A stretch of 64,000 nt of DNA from Salvator merianae (GCA_003586115.2 QVOM02000042.1:72647447-72711446), one strand, 5' to 3'; positions 12,541 to 25,204 are shown, counted from the stretch's first letter. Notes: generated by a model not told the origin, from the sequence alone. Made by a program: numbers and translations.

Positions 12541-13062
12541 AAAAAAAAATATTTTAATTAAGTTTCAGAGTATAAAACTACTACTCAGTAATTAACATAG
12601 TTGAAAAGATAATAGTAAAAGAAGGAAATGGAAAGTTGACTCCCAATCTCCTTCATGTTGACTACCAGTTGCACTTTTAGGTTCAGCTATTCTTATCTTT
12701 CTTCGTTGATCTTCTCCCAATGAAAATCTATTGTTACTCAGTCTTCAAAAGCTGCAGTCATTAAATCCCTTTGTGTTTTGTAGAAAGTCCATAAAGACTT
12801 GCCAGTTCTTTTGAAAGGTTACAGCCATCTTTTCTCATAACAGACATGTCAGTTTGTCCATTTCTGCCAGCTTTACCATTTTTATAGTCCAGTCCTCAAT
12901 AGCTGATATCTTTTCCAATTTCCGCACTTGAGCATGTAATCTTACTGCAGTAATCATATATTGAAATAATACATTTTTTTCCAGCTTTTTATCAATCATA
13001 GCTAAAAGTAACAATTCTGATTTCAATTCTATGTATATTTTCAAATTCTTTTCAATTATCAA
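12541..13062 (-). mobile_element. 5'-truncated L1 fragment (ORF2 C-terminus), antisense
   Basis: The minus strand encodes an L1 ORF2 C-terminal remnant. An open piece at 12835-13062 contains an ILFQYMITAVRLHAQ-like helix and an EDWTIKMVKLAEMDKLT block; a further block after a stop includes WQVFMDFLQNTK. The + strand left edge has a short T run, as expected for a poly-A tail in antisense. The flanks CCCAATTCAAGGTG (left) and CCCAGTTCTGGTG (right) look like a diverged target duplication. Joining the flanks restores the reading of the host LINE. Confidence 0.8.
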
Positions 13063-15649
13063 ATGTATTTCAGGAGCCCAGTTCTGGTGTTGATACTAGA
13101 ATATAAAGTCCTAAATGGTTTGAGTCCCAGTTATCTGAAGGAGTGCCTTCTCCCATATAGACGTGCCTGGGAACTGAGGTCTCATGGAGAGGGCCTTCTT
13201 GCAGTTCTTACCTTTCTCAGAGGTGCAAGGAACATGACATGCAAGTGTGCCTTTTCTGTAGTGGCCCCCAGACCCTGGAACAGTCTCCCTCTGGAAGTTT
13301 GCCAGGTGCCTACCTTATATGGTTTTCAGTGCTTGGTTAAAACATACCTTTTCACCCTAGTCTTTGATGTTTAGTTTCCTTTGAGTACTGTCCTACATAG
13401 GAGGGAAGGCAGATTACATTTTAAATATATTTTAGTTTATCCTATATATATTACCTTTAATTGCTGTGACCTGCTCTGGGACCTTTGGGTAAAGGACAGC
13501 GTATAAATATTTAAATCAAATAAAAACACAGAGCAGTGAATTCCTTTTACGTGCAACTGCACAATGGCAATATTGTGAGAAGTGAGATGCCTCGCTAACT
13601 TTTGTTAGGCAAAAATAGCATTAATATCAAATTTGGTAATTGTAGCATTTGCTATTTAGGAACAGTTTACCGAGGTTTTGGTCTGATACATTTTTGTTCA
13701 ACCATGGAGAGCAACGTTTTAGCAAAAGTAGATACTTGTATATACTTCTATTCAACTGTTAAGCTGCTGACATCTGCAGGCAGTGACAGCACAATCCAAA
13801 CCTGTGCTAGCAATTTCTTTTCGGAGGTAAGGCTTATATGCGGTCCACTCTGTTAATATCCATGTTACCCATCAGCTGCTGCCATAAGCAAACAAACACC
13901 CCGTGCCAGCTTCTTTTCTCCAACTGGGTTTGGGTGGGATGGGTTCCATTAAGGGATTCCTAGGCCCAGCCGCCACACATATTTATGGAACATGCCCCTG
14001 GATCAGGGGATATGTGGGTGTCAAATCTTAGTTTTGTTTCCTGGCTTGGAGATGCTGTGGATAGTGTGGGGTATAAGGTCTCTGGCAACTTCCAACTGTC
14101 TGATATTGGGATTTATGTTCAAGAAACTGAGAGCTAAGGAATAGTAGATGGGAAGTATTAATGCAAGAGCTGCTCTCAGAAGGTGGTACTGAAGGGAGCT
14201 GTTCTTGTGAAGGAAACCTTGGCTTGCTCTGGAAAGATGGTGTCAGAGGGAAGAAGATGCTTTCTCATTGAGGAAGAATTTATATACAAGCTCTCTCTCT
14301 GTGTGTGTACATTTCCGTGTGTATTTACAGAGCCGGAGTGAGTAAGCTAGTTTACAATCACCCTAATAAATCTTGCTTGTACTGGTTATTCTGGTGTCCT
14401 AGCAGTAAATCACTTCCTGTCTGTTAGGCACTGACGGAGTCAAGAGTGCCTCTGCATTCTCAACAGGATGAAAAGAAGTTGCCTGGAAGTGGAGGATAGG
14501 GGGAAAGATATATGTGTATTTTGAGTCACACGTCAAAGCACTTGTCAAGCAGAATGTGACCAAGAGATTGATTGGCTTATGCAAATGTAAAGCTGTGCAC
14601 AGTATAGAGGACTGGTGTATCCAGTTCTCCACAACCAGGTTTGGTGTTTCTTGCAACACTGTTGTAGGCCTATGAATTCTGCTGCAGATACTTTATACTG
14701 CAACCACCATCTTAACTGGAAAGAAGATTGCCTGGTTGGGGAGGTGGGACATTGGACCTACTAGCACTTCTTTCCCAGTTGAGGGGTAACATTTCTCCTG
14801 AAATCTTGTGTACTTATTGATATACTTGTTTTGCCTTTCAATAGCATAGCTCATCTTGGCAAGGCACCATACAATGGCAGTTGAGAGAGAGGAGTTATTG
14901 CTAGGAGCTTGATGGGGGAGCTCACTTAATACCATTCCTTCTCCGTCTCCTCCTCCTTCCTCATTCCTTTATCACCAGTTGGCTGCCTCTCCAGGTGTTA
15001 CACAGGGCCAGATTTGCACAGATGGATGGCTGTTTTTGGTTGTGAAGGCAGTTAACAGCTATCAAATGGCTACAGCTTCTCAGAATTCTGACTGGTTGGC
15101 AGCCACATTGGGACCTGTTGGCAGTCTTCCATAGGAGGGGCAGAAAGTGACAGGGTGGGTATGATTCTGATTGGGTTGTAGCCCCGTCCCATCCTACTTC
15201 CTACTATATAGGGATTTCTTGTTTCACTCAAAGTCTGGAGGGCAAAAAGGCAGGGCCTGATTTGGATGGCAGGTTTCAAAATAAAAAAAATTAACAGCAA
15301 ATCCACATTGGCTCAGAAATTTACCAAGCTTTATCCCAATATGTGAAGGGGGTAGCCCGGCTGATTCTGAGCTAGCACAACATGTGATCCAAGACAAGAT
15401 TTCTTCTCCACCCGTATGCAGTATTCTAAGGAATATTCCTTGTGGAATATTCCTTGTACTTCTGAAAGAGAAAGTCAGTCTTTTAGATCTCATATACCTT
15501 ATTTTGAATGCAAAGAAGACTGTTTCTTCCCAGGGTATGGTGTTTCAAATTGTTCCTAGGTTGGAACGAGCAATCTGGTTTGTTTTAAAAATAAGTACAC
15601 GGGCATACTTGCAAACTTACAGAGTGTGGCCTAAATTAGTGATGTAGCA

Positions 15650-15805
15650 ATTACGTGGAAAGGAACAGTGGGTTGCAGGTTCAATCCCAATATGCCCCAA
15701 CAAAAAAGCAATGGCGAACCTGCAACTGTCAAGAAAACTGCATGGATGTATCCATCTAGTCCTCAGAAATTCCCCTGACTTAATGGTACCTAACACCAAC
15801 TGCAA
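15650..15805 (+). mobile_element. tRNA-derived SINE with BovB-like tail, degenerate
   Basis: GTTGCAGGTTCAATCCC looks like a tRNA-type B box. It is followed by GCAATGGCGAACCTGCAACT, TCAAGAAAACTGCATGGA and a CTAACACCAAC end, the pattern of squamate SINEs mobilised by BovB. The A box is poorly preserved. Confidence 0.6.
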
Positions 15806-16165
15806 GCTTGTGGACTGATCTTTTGTATATTTAGTGAAAAATAATCCATGCTGAATTCAGTAGGATGTGCTGCTAAAAAAGTATGCATAAATCTGCTGCA
15901 ATTTGTTTCAGTAATAAATAATCGCTCAAAGAACAAGTTGGGAAAGGTAATGGGATAATGGCATTTCTTGCTCAGAGAAATACCCCAGACTTACGTTTGT
16001 GTATGTGTGCTGTGTGTGAGGAACAAGAATCTTGGCTTGCAGGATATTCAAGGCCAGTCTGCTTAAAAGATAAGCCCTCCTTCTGTTGTTTTGAAGTGAG
16101 AATTGCCAACAAAATACATTATAGTGAACTGAGGCATGTTTTCTTTCTTCTGTTTCTGTTTGTAG

Positions 16166-16277
16166 GGAGAAGCGTTTGTTTGGGTTAATGGTTCATCGGC
16201 TCATTCCCAGAGTGTTGCCAAGGCCAAATATGATTTTTTATTTGGTGGATCAGAAAATGAAAATGCTTCAGAATCTG
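16166..16277 (+). CDS. PSD3: PSD3 coding exon 2 (residues 8-44 plus one base)
   Basis: The acceptor is TTTCTGTTTGTAG and the donor GTAAGC at 16278. The 112-bp exon reads GEAFVWVNGSSAHSQSVAKA followed by KYDFLFGGSENENASES in the frame set by exon 1. This extreme N-terminus of PSD3 is a conserved block of the EFA6 family's N-terminal region, upstream of the catalytic Sec7 domain. Its function is not established from sequence. The intron leaving this exon is phase 1. A stop in the alternative frame (TAA at 16183-16185) closes the short ORF that opens at 6032. The exon is only 112 bp and isolated by 10 kb and 19 kb introns, but the splice sites and protein match make it secure. Confidence 0.93.
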
Positions 16278-19200
16278 GTAAGCACTGAGCATTTCCCTTA
16301 ATTATAGGAACAGGAGATGAGATACTACTGTTGTTTGATACTGATCTAGGTTCAGTTTATTGATCAGCCAATAAGACCATGTGAAAAAAACATATTATGA
16401 TTTTATTTTTTTAAAAAATCTTAATTATCGACATCCCCTTTATAATAGGCCCCAATACTATTAAGACAAGAAATGGTTAATCTAGAAGCCTTCAGTGCAT
16501 ATTTGGATATGAAGGCAATCTGGCTGTGATATCTCATTGGTCACTAGGGTTGATTCAGCTGATCTGGCTGCCTAGGTGGGTGTCCTCTTCCACTCTCCCA
16601 GGTCCATGTGCATCCTTCCTGAAGCCTCATACTCAGTGGAAGAGGACAGTCATCCCAGATAGAAGGAATAGATCTTTCTTTGGTCTTCAGTATTGGTTAA
16701 GACTCTGGATCAAGTAGGTCACATTGATTTTTTTTTTTTGTATCAATCTGGGATAGAAGTTGTGGGGTCCCTGTTCATTCTATTGGCATTAGCTTCTACT
16801 CCAAGTTGTGAACTAACTTCCATCAGCCCCAGTCAGTATGACCATCCCAGTCACTGCATCATGTGTTTTTCTTTTCAATATTATGCAAATATCTTTTTTA
16901 TTTCCAGCATGCAGAGTATGCCAGGAGACTAGCTAAGCTAGAACAGACTCCTGGCAAAAAAAGCAAAATGCTATACAGACTGAGACCAAAAGTATGCATA
17001 GAAAGCAATAGCAAATAAACACGTACAGCTTGGTGACCAGCGAAATACTCCAGAAGCTGCTGCGCTTTATCTCCTCGACTGCCAGCGAACAGCTGGGCTT
17101 GCTCAATGACAGTTATGCACCTGGAGTGTGGGCTACTTCATGAACAGTAAGTTAATTTGCTGGTTGTACCTTACCACAGAAGCGTGGATGGTTGCTGGAG
17201 ATCTCTGCAAAACACGCTGAGCAGCCAGTTTATTGAATCCAGTCTGAACAACCAGCTCTTATCTGCCAGCTGGATTGAGGGCCAACCCAAGAGTGCCAGA
17301 AGGTACCAAAGCCATTAAAGATGTGGACTGATTGGATTCTGGGGAAGGCAGGGGAGCACCTACCTGCATCCCCTGGCATTCCAAAGCCCACAGGAAGAGG
17401 TAAAATATAAATAGCTGCATCATATCACTGGCAAATGTCCTCATCTGTAGGCACTTCATCTCTACTCAGCAGGTTCTGGACTGCCAAGTGATTGCTGGTA
17501 AGGGCTCCATGTTTTTGTCCAGGAGCTTGGTAAATGCAGCCTAGCACCTGCACATACCTGCACTCTACCATGGTAATGTGAAAATAGCCCTTTGTGCATC
17601 TCTGAAAGTCATAATAGATTTAGGAAGGTGGAACTGAGGATCACAAAGCACTCCAGTTGTGCCACTTCTGCCTTACCAGCTGGGTCTGCCTGTGCAGGCA
17701 AACAAGCCAACCCAGCAATTTTCAAGAAATTCCATAATTTGTATTTCTATATTTAACAGATTAAACAGAAAAGAAAGAACCCCCCTATGTAGCTTCTTAA
17801 AACTATACACATCTTATGTGGCCTTGTAGTTCATTGAAAGAGTCAGGCTGCCCTGATGGGCGCCTTTCTTTGTTCTAAGATTTGTATGAATGAGCCAAGC
17901 TGTTGCCTTTGGCGGCACCTTTAACAAAGGCATGTTTAAGGTAAATCATGTAACAGCTAATGTCATGATGGTGGAGGTAGCTTCCCTCATTAGAATTCTG
18001 CTAATATTTCTTGTGAAAATACAAAATATGGAAAGAATTGAGCAAGGGTGAACAGATTTGTTGTAAAGTGACCCTGGACACCAAATACCAGGGAAATCAA
18101 CTCAGCCTCTTTTCTGAAGTGTTACATCTTCTGTGGCAGTCTAGCCCAGGAGAGCCCATAATTTTTATTCCTGGGATGGGACAACCTGATTGGTGCAGGC
18201 CCAGGGCTACAAATCTGGTTCTTTTTCAGGCTAAAACTGCCATGGAATGACCAGCTCCTCAAGAAATATAGAAAAGCCTTTTGAGGGCCATATGTGGCTC
18301 TCAGGCCTCACTCTGGGCAGTCATAGTTCAGCGGGGATTGTGGGTCATAGTTCCACATTTGAATCAGTTCTCGGCTTCTTTAAATAAGCAGTTAAAAGGG
18401 TTAGGCAGTTGGAAAGCCCAAGAGATGGTTCTAGACTGCATAGTGATCAGGAAGGAAGTAGGGAAGGGCTGCAACTGTAGTACTTCAAGAACTTGAGGCC
18501 CACTCTTTTTTATGATAGACACCTTGTTGAAAAGAGTTGATAATAATTAGGTTTTATGGTCTCTTCAGAAGCATATTTTCAGTGCAGCCAGATCAAAACC
18601 TAATGATGTCAAAACAACAACAACAGCAAGTCATCAAAAGGATTGTGGAGGGGCTCCATGCTTGTTCCCAAAATTTCTATTACAAGGGTTGGAAATCAAT
18701 TCTCACCATTTTTGTATCCAAAAATGGCATTTTTGTATCCATAACCCTTCCAGGTTATGTCTACACTTTACAAAACAGAGATCATTGTTGCAGGTTCATC
18801 ACTGGTTCTTAATCGTGTTTTTAAAGCCTGTATATGAATTTTGGAGAATCCTGGTTCAGCCACTTTCCAGGATATGAAAGAGGTTTTTTAATCAATAATT
18901 GAGGCAGCTTCATAAAATATAGCATTGATATCAGATTGTCTCCCAGTTACTGATGAAGTTAAATAAGGAAAGACATGAAATGTCACCTTCTCAGGTCTTA
19001 ATCTAACTTTGTGGAAAACTGTAGCAGTTAGCTCTTCCGATCTTTGTCTGTAGAGGCATAGACAGTCGGTAGACACACAGACTAGTCAGGGATTGGAAGG
19101 ACAAAGAAGAATGGGCCAGTGGCAAATGTAGAGTCAGAGTGAGGTATGAGGTCCAATTTTGAGGGTAGAGGAGAAGATTGGAGGAGCCTGAAGCGGATAT

Positions 19201-20992
19201 GAGGTCAAAGGCAAGCAGGAGTCATAGGAGAAAGCAGACAGGCAGAGTCCTCAGGCATAGGGCTAGTTGCTCAGACTAATAAGCTTGTCTAGTTTTATAT
19301 GGCCTAGTTGTGTTCAGATTGGCTTTGTAAGTCAACTGACAGCTGCCATGCTGAGAGGGAAGTTGGATTACTTTCTTCAGTGTAATTTGCCTAATCTAAT
19401 GGCAGAGGAGGTGAAGTGCTGGAGGGTATCTGCTGAAAGGCCTGGTTCAAGAATCTTAACACTGAGGAGAATTTCCCCATCTTCTTTCTTTTACAAATGC
19501 CTAACGGAATACCTGGAATACTGATATTGCACAGTGTTTTGCCCTGCTTTTTCTTCAGACGGGTTGGCTGTCAACAGAGCACGCATTTTCACAGCACGTG
19601 TTCTGTATGTCACATAGATAATAAAATATAAGTGGAGCGTCAGTTTAGACTCTGAGGCTTGTAAGGGATAATTGTTTTGTTTTTTTAAAGCTGATGATTC
19701 ATTGTGAGGGACAAGTTCCTATGTTAAGAGCTTATTTGTCTTGTGCTACTCTACAGCAATCCCGAAAGTTTTCTTGAAAAGCTGCAAAGACCCATGAAGA
19801 GGTAAAAGCTGGGTAAACATACATGGCATAGATAACAATGGCTTTCATGTTCCTTCAGAGAGTTGATAGCCTTCCGTGTTGTTTCCAGGTACAGAAATGG
19901 TGACAGCCGTGAGTAATGGCTGATGATTTTTAATTTTCCATGAGAAAAACGGGATGCTGTTATCTGGAAAACATGAGACACAGGGGATGTTGGGGCTCCA
20001 CTTTATCTGTCTGTTCATTTGTCAGGCTTTCTTTTTCATTTACTTTGTGGAGTCTGGCTTATTTTTTTTTTAATATGAATATTTGGCTAATTTTGTCAAT
20101 GCTGAGGAAGAGGCTTCTCCACCCTCGCCTACTTTTTTGGAAAGGAAAGAAATAAATCTAGCAAAGAATACTAAAGAGCCATTTATTCAGAGCAAGTGGG
20201 GAAGAAAGAGGCCATTGATTCGCTACTGAAAGTTTTTAAATGTTGGCATTCCAAGTGAGGAAAACTCCGAAGTGCTTCATAAGAAATGTTTATTGACATG
20301 CAGAGCTTGGCTCGTGTTGGGAAGAATGTTTAGTTAGACTGATGTATGGAGTATTCCTTAACTGAAGTTATTCAAATCATCTTAGTCTGCCTGTTCCTTC
20401 TTAGAAGTATAATAAAAAATAGTACTCAGTGCAGAAAGATACATTTGGAGTGAGTTGGAGGAAAAAATTGCTAGATTACATTGTGACAGAAATTGAACCA
20501 TGTGTTTATATACAAACAGAAGTGAGTAGGGATCTGTTCTGTGAAGTTCACCTTGGCGGCAGTTCTTTGGCATATGATCAAATATAAAATGGAAAACCAG
20601 GCCACATACCCATACTAATGTAATTTGTGCCATTGCATGGTGTGAGATAAGTAGGGTCAAAGTGTTTCTTAGAAATATATTTAAATGATATCTCAAGTCA
20701 TACAGTAGTCAGACTACTGATTTTTTAAAGTCACTATCTCTTAGACTTTAGATCTGCCATAAAGGGATCTGTATCAGGTAACATCAATATGTTGGTAGGC
20801 AGAATAAGTAAAGGTAGGACTTGGAATCTGAAGGGTACAGTGGGATTTCTTTAAGTGTTTGTCCTAAAAGAGGGGAGGATTTCAGCTTTGAGGTTGAAGA
20901 ATGTCCTGAGTTGACAGTGCAAGCTTTTAAATGATTAAAATACATATGCGGTACAAAGTCTTTTGAGAATTCTGAGAAAAGAAATGTTTTTT

Positions 20993-21029
20993 TTCTTAAA
21001 GGTAATTTAGGAATAAATGGAATGATGGA
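20993..21029 (+). repeat. 37-bp direct repeat, unit 1
   Basis: This 37-base segment (TTCTTAAAGGTAATTTAGGA and onward to AATGATGGA) recurs exactly at 21740-21776. Sequence on either side differs. The two units lie 747 bp apart within intron 2. Confidence 0.9.
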
Positions 21030-21739
21030 ATGTTTCTGTCAGCGTGACAAAATGGCTTCAAAACCTATCAGTATTGGGCAAAAAATTGAGCACATAGCAG
21101 CTGATTTCGGTTGGGTGTCCTTTCAGCGTGTCCTGACATCACACAGTTAAAAACAAGGACATGCTAATAAACCCTTTTCTTTCTGCATATAGTCTCAGCT
21201 GCAAACCCGCTTTGGACTAGAACTGAAGGCTCTTTTCGTTGCTTTTCTTTTCTTTTCTTGTTATCTCACTTGCTCTACAGTACACAGTTTGCTAATTTAA
21301 AAGCTTAGATAGTGGCTAAAGAGACTTGAAGAACCTTATCGCCTGACAGGCTAGTACATATCAGTGGCTACTATTTGTTAAATGGTGAACAGTTTACAAT
21401 ATTCTAGTGATGAGGGAACATAGACTTGTAAATACCAGAGGAAGATTATTATTTGTTACTACATTTATGTCCTATCTTTCATTCAGAGAACTGATGGTTC
21501 TATAAAGATTTTTTTATTTTTTTATGCTGGCCTTCACAGCATTCTCAGGTCAATGTACAGATTCAAACCATAAAAACTTGAAATGATGATAACATGAAAT
21601 TAAAAGAGTGAAGTGGCTAGGCCAAAACAGAAAGGACAGGAAAGTCCAATTCTGTGAAGAACAATATTGCATAGGAACCTGAAATATAACATCTATGAAC
21701 CAAGGTAAGCCGGATGTAGTCACACAGGAGATTACAAGA

Positions 21740-21776
21740 TTCTTAAAGGTAATTTAGGAATAAATGGAATGATGGA
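21740..21776 (+). repeat. 37-bp direct repeat, unit 2
   Basis: Exact copy of 20993-21029. It is followed by a local near-duplication of GATACACTATC (about 21774-21806), so this spot appears to have been rearranged more than once. Confidence 0.9.
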
Positions 21777-21959
21777 TACACTATCCATAAACAAGATACA
21801 CTATCAGCATCTTGGGATCAGTTAACTAAAATAGCATCAAATCAAGTCACAGAATAATCAAAGCAAGGCATAGCTAAGGCAATAATACATGGATAAACAA
21901 GTCATTCTCCAATAGTTCAACTGAAGAAATGAGGTTTCACCAGCCATTAAAAATGGTCA

Positions 21960-22290
21960 ATATAGGTGCCTGGTGAACCTCAGTGGGAAGGTTGTTTCAT
22001 AACGTGGGGATGCTACTCGAAAAGCCCTATTTCTAGCAATAGTTCCATGGATCTCCCCTAACGATGGGATTGCTAAGATGAGCTCCTGAAAGGATCTTAA
22101 CTTATGGGTAGATCTGTATGAGAAGAGATGTTCTTTCAGATGTTATATAGAGTGTTGTACATCAACATTAAAACAGTGAATTGGGCTTGGAAGCAAAGGG
22201 GAGGCCATTGAAAATCTTTTAAGAGCAGGAGTAATAGAGTTGCCATGGCACAGTTATATTAGTATTTTGCACCAGTTATAGCTTCCAAAC
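21960..22290 (+). mobile_element. LINE-like 3'-region remnant, unassigned
   Basis: TGAACCTCAGTGGGAAGGTT, GTTTCATAACGTGGGGATGC and AAAGCCCTATTTCTAGCA resemble a segment found in untranslated parts of reptilian LINEs. It runs straight into the BovB block but appears to be a separate remnant. No frame is preserved. Confidence 0.4.
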
Positions 22291-22299
22291 CATGGATCA

Positions 22300-24795
22300 C
22301 TGCTTTGTTGTGGCACAAGGAATTGTGTAGCTCAGTGAAGCTTATGAGTTATGGTATGCAGGGCATCTTATGCTGTGCAAGATGGACAGTTCATAATGGA
22401 GAGTCTACTACTGTGGACAATAATCCCTTGGAATAAACAGAGTAGTCCTCATAGTCAATAAAAGGATGAGAAAAGCATTACTGGGATACATTCTCAAAAA
22501 TGACAAAATTATCTCTATAGGAATCCAAATTCAACATCACAGTAATCCAAGTCTATGCCTCAACAACTTAGGAAGAGGCTGAAACTGGCTAGTTCCATGA
22601 AGACCTACAAGACCTTTGAGAACTAATACCAAAAAAGATGTCAATTCCACCATAAGATATTGGGATGCTAAAATAGCAAATCAAAAGATAACTGGAAGGT
22701 CAGACAAGTTTGGTCTTGGAGCACAACATGAAGCAGGTCAGACACTAATAGAGTTTTGTCAAGGTAACTTGCTGGTCATGGAAGCACTCTTTTCCAATAG
22801 CCCAAAAGGCAAATCTATATATGAACATCAACAGATGATCGATACCAAAATCAGATTGATTGTATACTTTGCAGCCAAAGATGGAGAAATGCTATAGAGC
22901 TTCTTATTGCAAAATTCGGACTTAAATGAAAAAAGTAGGGGAAACCGCTAGCCCATACAGATATTACCTAACTAATATTCCTTTTGAATATGCTGTGAAG
23001 GTGATGAATAGGTTTAAGGGATTAGATCTGGGATAAACAGAGTGCCTGAAGAACTATGGACAGAGATTCATAACACTGTATGGAAGGCAGCAACAAAAAA
23101 CATCCCAAATAAAAAGAAAAGCAAGAAAGCAAAATTGCTGTCTGATGAGGCTTTAAAAATAGCTGAGGACAGCAGGAAAACAAAGGGAGATACAGAAGGA
23201 TATACGCAGCTGAATGCAGATTTCCTGAAAGTAGCAAGGAGAAATAATAAGTTATTTTTAAAAGAGCAATGCAAAGAAACAGAAGAAAAAAATAGAATGG
23301 AAGAGACAAGAGATCTCTTTAAGACCATTGGAGATATCAAGGGAATATTTCATGCAAAAGTGGACATAATATAAGACAAAAATGGTAGCGACCTAAGACA
23401 AAAGAGATTAAGAAGAGGTGGCAAGAATGCACAGACGAACTATATACAAAAGAACTTAACATCACTGATAATGGTGGTGCGGTCACTGACCTATAGCCAG
23501 ACACCTTGGAGAGTGAAGTCAAGTGGGCCTTAGGAAGCATTGCTAACAATAAGGCTGGCAGAGTTGATAGAATTCCAGCCAAACTATTTAAAATCCTAAA
23601 CGATGATGCATTAAAGTGCTGTACTCAATATGCCAGCAAATTTGGAAAATTCAGCAGTGGCCATTGGATCGGAAAAGGTCAATTTGTGTTCCAGTCTCAA
23701 AGAAGTGCAAAGCCAAGCAATATTCAGACTACTGAAAAATTGCATTCATTTCACCCATTAGCAAGGTTATGCTCAAGATTCTGCAAGCTAGGTGCAGCAA
23801 TTTGTGAACTGAGAACTACCAGAAGTGCAAGCTGATTTGCAAAGAGGCAGAGTAACTAGATATCAAATCACCAACATTCACTGGGTTATGGAGAAAGCAA
23901 GGGAGTTGCAGCAAAATATCTACTTCTGCTTCATTCACTAGGAAAAGCCTTTGACCTGGGAGATGGGAGTACCAGGCCACCTTACCTGTCTCCTGAGAAA
24001 CCTGTTGGTAGGTCAAGAAGCAACAGTTAGAACTGAACATGGAACAACTGATTGGTTCAGGATTGGGCAAGTAGTACAACAAGACTTTATATTGTTATCC
24101 TAATTATTTAACTTACATGCAGACTATATCATGTGAAAAGCCAGGCTGGATGAATCAAAAGCCAGAATTAAAATTGCTGGGACAAATGTGAACAACCTTA
24201 GATATGCAGATAATACCACTCTGGTGGCAGTAACCTCTTGATAAAGGTGAAAGAAGAGAGTGCAAAAGTTGGCTTGAAGCTCAACATTTTTAAAAAAACA
24301 ACTAAGATCATAGCAACCAGTCCTATTGCTTCCTGGCAAATAGAAGGGGAAGAAATGTATGCAGTGATATATTTTATTTTCTTGGGCTCAAAGATCACTG
24401 CAAATGGCAACTACAGCCATGAAATTTAAAGATGTTTGCTCCTTTGGAGGAAAACTATGGCAAACCTGGGCAGCATATCATAAAGCAGAGACTTCACCTT
24501 GCCAACAAAGATCTGTATAGTCAAAGCAATGTTTTTCCTGGTAGTAATGTATGATTGTGAGAGTTGGACCATAAGAAAGGCTGAGCATCGGAAAATTGGT
24601 GTTTTTGAACTTGGTGTTGGAAAACAATTTTGAGAGTACCTTGGAGATCAAAATTGTCAATAATAAAGGGAATCAATCCTGACTGTTCATTGGAAGGACA
24701 AATACTGAAGCTGAAGCTCACACAGTTTGACCACATAATGAGAAGACAGGGTTTATTGGACATGACTTAATAACTGAACATCAACAACAATAACT
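22300..24795 (+). mobile_element. Degenerate BovB (RTE-clade) LINE
   Basis: Piecewise translation recovers the single RTE/BovB ORF in order. An endonuclease remnant (WDAKIANQKITGRSDKFGLG at about 22660-22720, then a DTKIRLIVYF block) is followed by the linker (VPEELWTEIHNTVWKAATK at 23042, RMEETRDLFKTIGDIKG at about 23299) and a palm remnant (EVKWALGSIANNKAG at 23512). A YADDTTL-type site near 24205 is damaged. The C-terminal part includes KVKEESAKVGLKLNI (24242) and FLGSKITANGNYSHEI (24380-24427). It ends in an ACAACAATAAC-type tail near 24795. Many stops and frameshifts make it non-functional. BovB is abundant in squamates and supports the host assignment. Confidence 0.9.
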
Positions 24796-25204
24796 TCCAA
24801 CCATCTTCAAGAGCAGCCCCACGTACACCACATCAAAGTAATCCAACGTGGAGGTCATTAGAGAATGAATCAGTGTGGTCACGTGGACTCTATCAAGAAA
24901 GGGCTTCAGCTTTTTACTATCTCCCTTCCTATTCTGTCTTAGTAACTATCCTGAGAGTTAGGTTAGCCTAAGTAGCTGCAAGGAGCTCAAGATTAGCCAT
25001 TGTGTTTCAGGGAAAATTTGGCCCTTATTTTTCCAGGTCCCAGTCCTACACTATATGTGAAGGGCTTGCCAGTTGAACATGCTGTGTTTGAAAAGAATTA
25101 CATCCCAGAAAGACTGGGAGACTAACAGAGGGTTTGCCAACCCTTAACTGGAGTAGTATGGATCTGTTCCCTAGTCAGAGAGTTAGGCCCTAGGAAGAGG
25201 CTAA

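Larger units (their letters stand above)
11100..13525 (+). mobile_element. Degenerate L2/CR1-type LINE (reverse transcriptase remnant), hosting two insertions
   Basis: Conceptual translation across frames gives recognisable fragments of a non-LTR reverse transcriptase. These are a PFQFGFRREFGD segment near 11410, a GSVL..YNLxN-type palm remnant near 11700, a CHQYADDTQLYFSV active-site block near 11780 with the YADD catalytic motif intact, and a C-terminal block at about 13080-13370 (YLKECLLPYRRA, CAFSVVAPRPWNSLPLE). A LINE 3' tail with ACCTGCTCTGGGACC and TATAAATATTTAAATC ends near 13525. Many stops and frameshifts show it is dead. A hairpin MITE (11930-12109) and an antisense L1 fragment (12541-13062) interrupt it, so it is older than both. 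Confidence 0.85.
6060..16165 (+). other. PSD3: PSD3 intron 1
   Basis: Bounded by a GTAAGG donor and a pyrimidine-rich TTTCTGTTTGTAG acceptor. Its repeats are listed separately: a tetranucleotide run near 6287, a LINE 3' piece near 7700, a string-of-hairpins element near 8018, a nested LINE block at 11.1-13.5 kb and a SINE near 15.65 kb. I recognise nothing in 6312-7690, 8400-11090 or 13540-15640. The CpG-rich tail of the promoter island extends into the first 200 bases. Confidence 0.85.
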
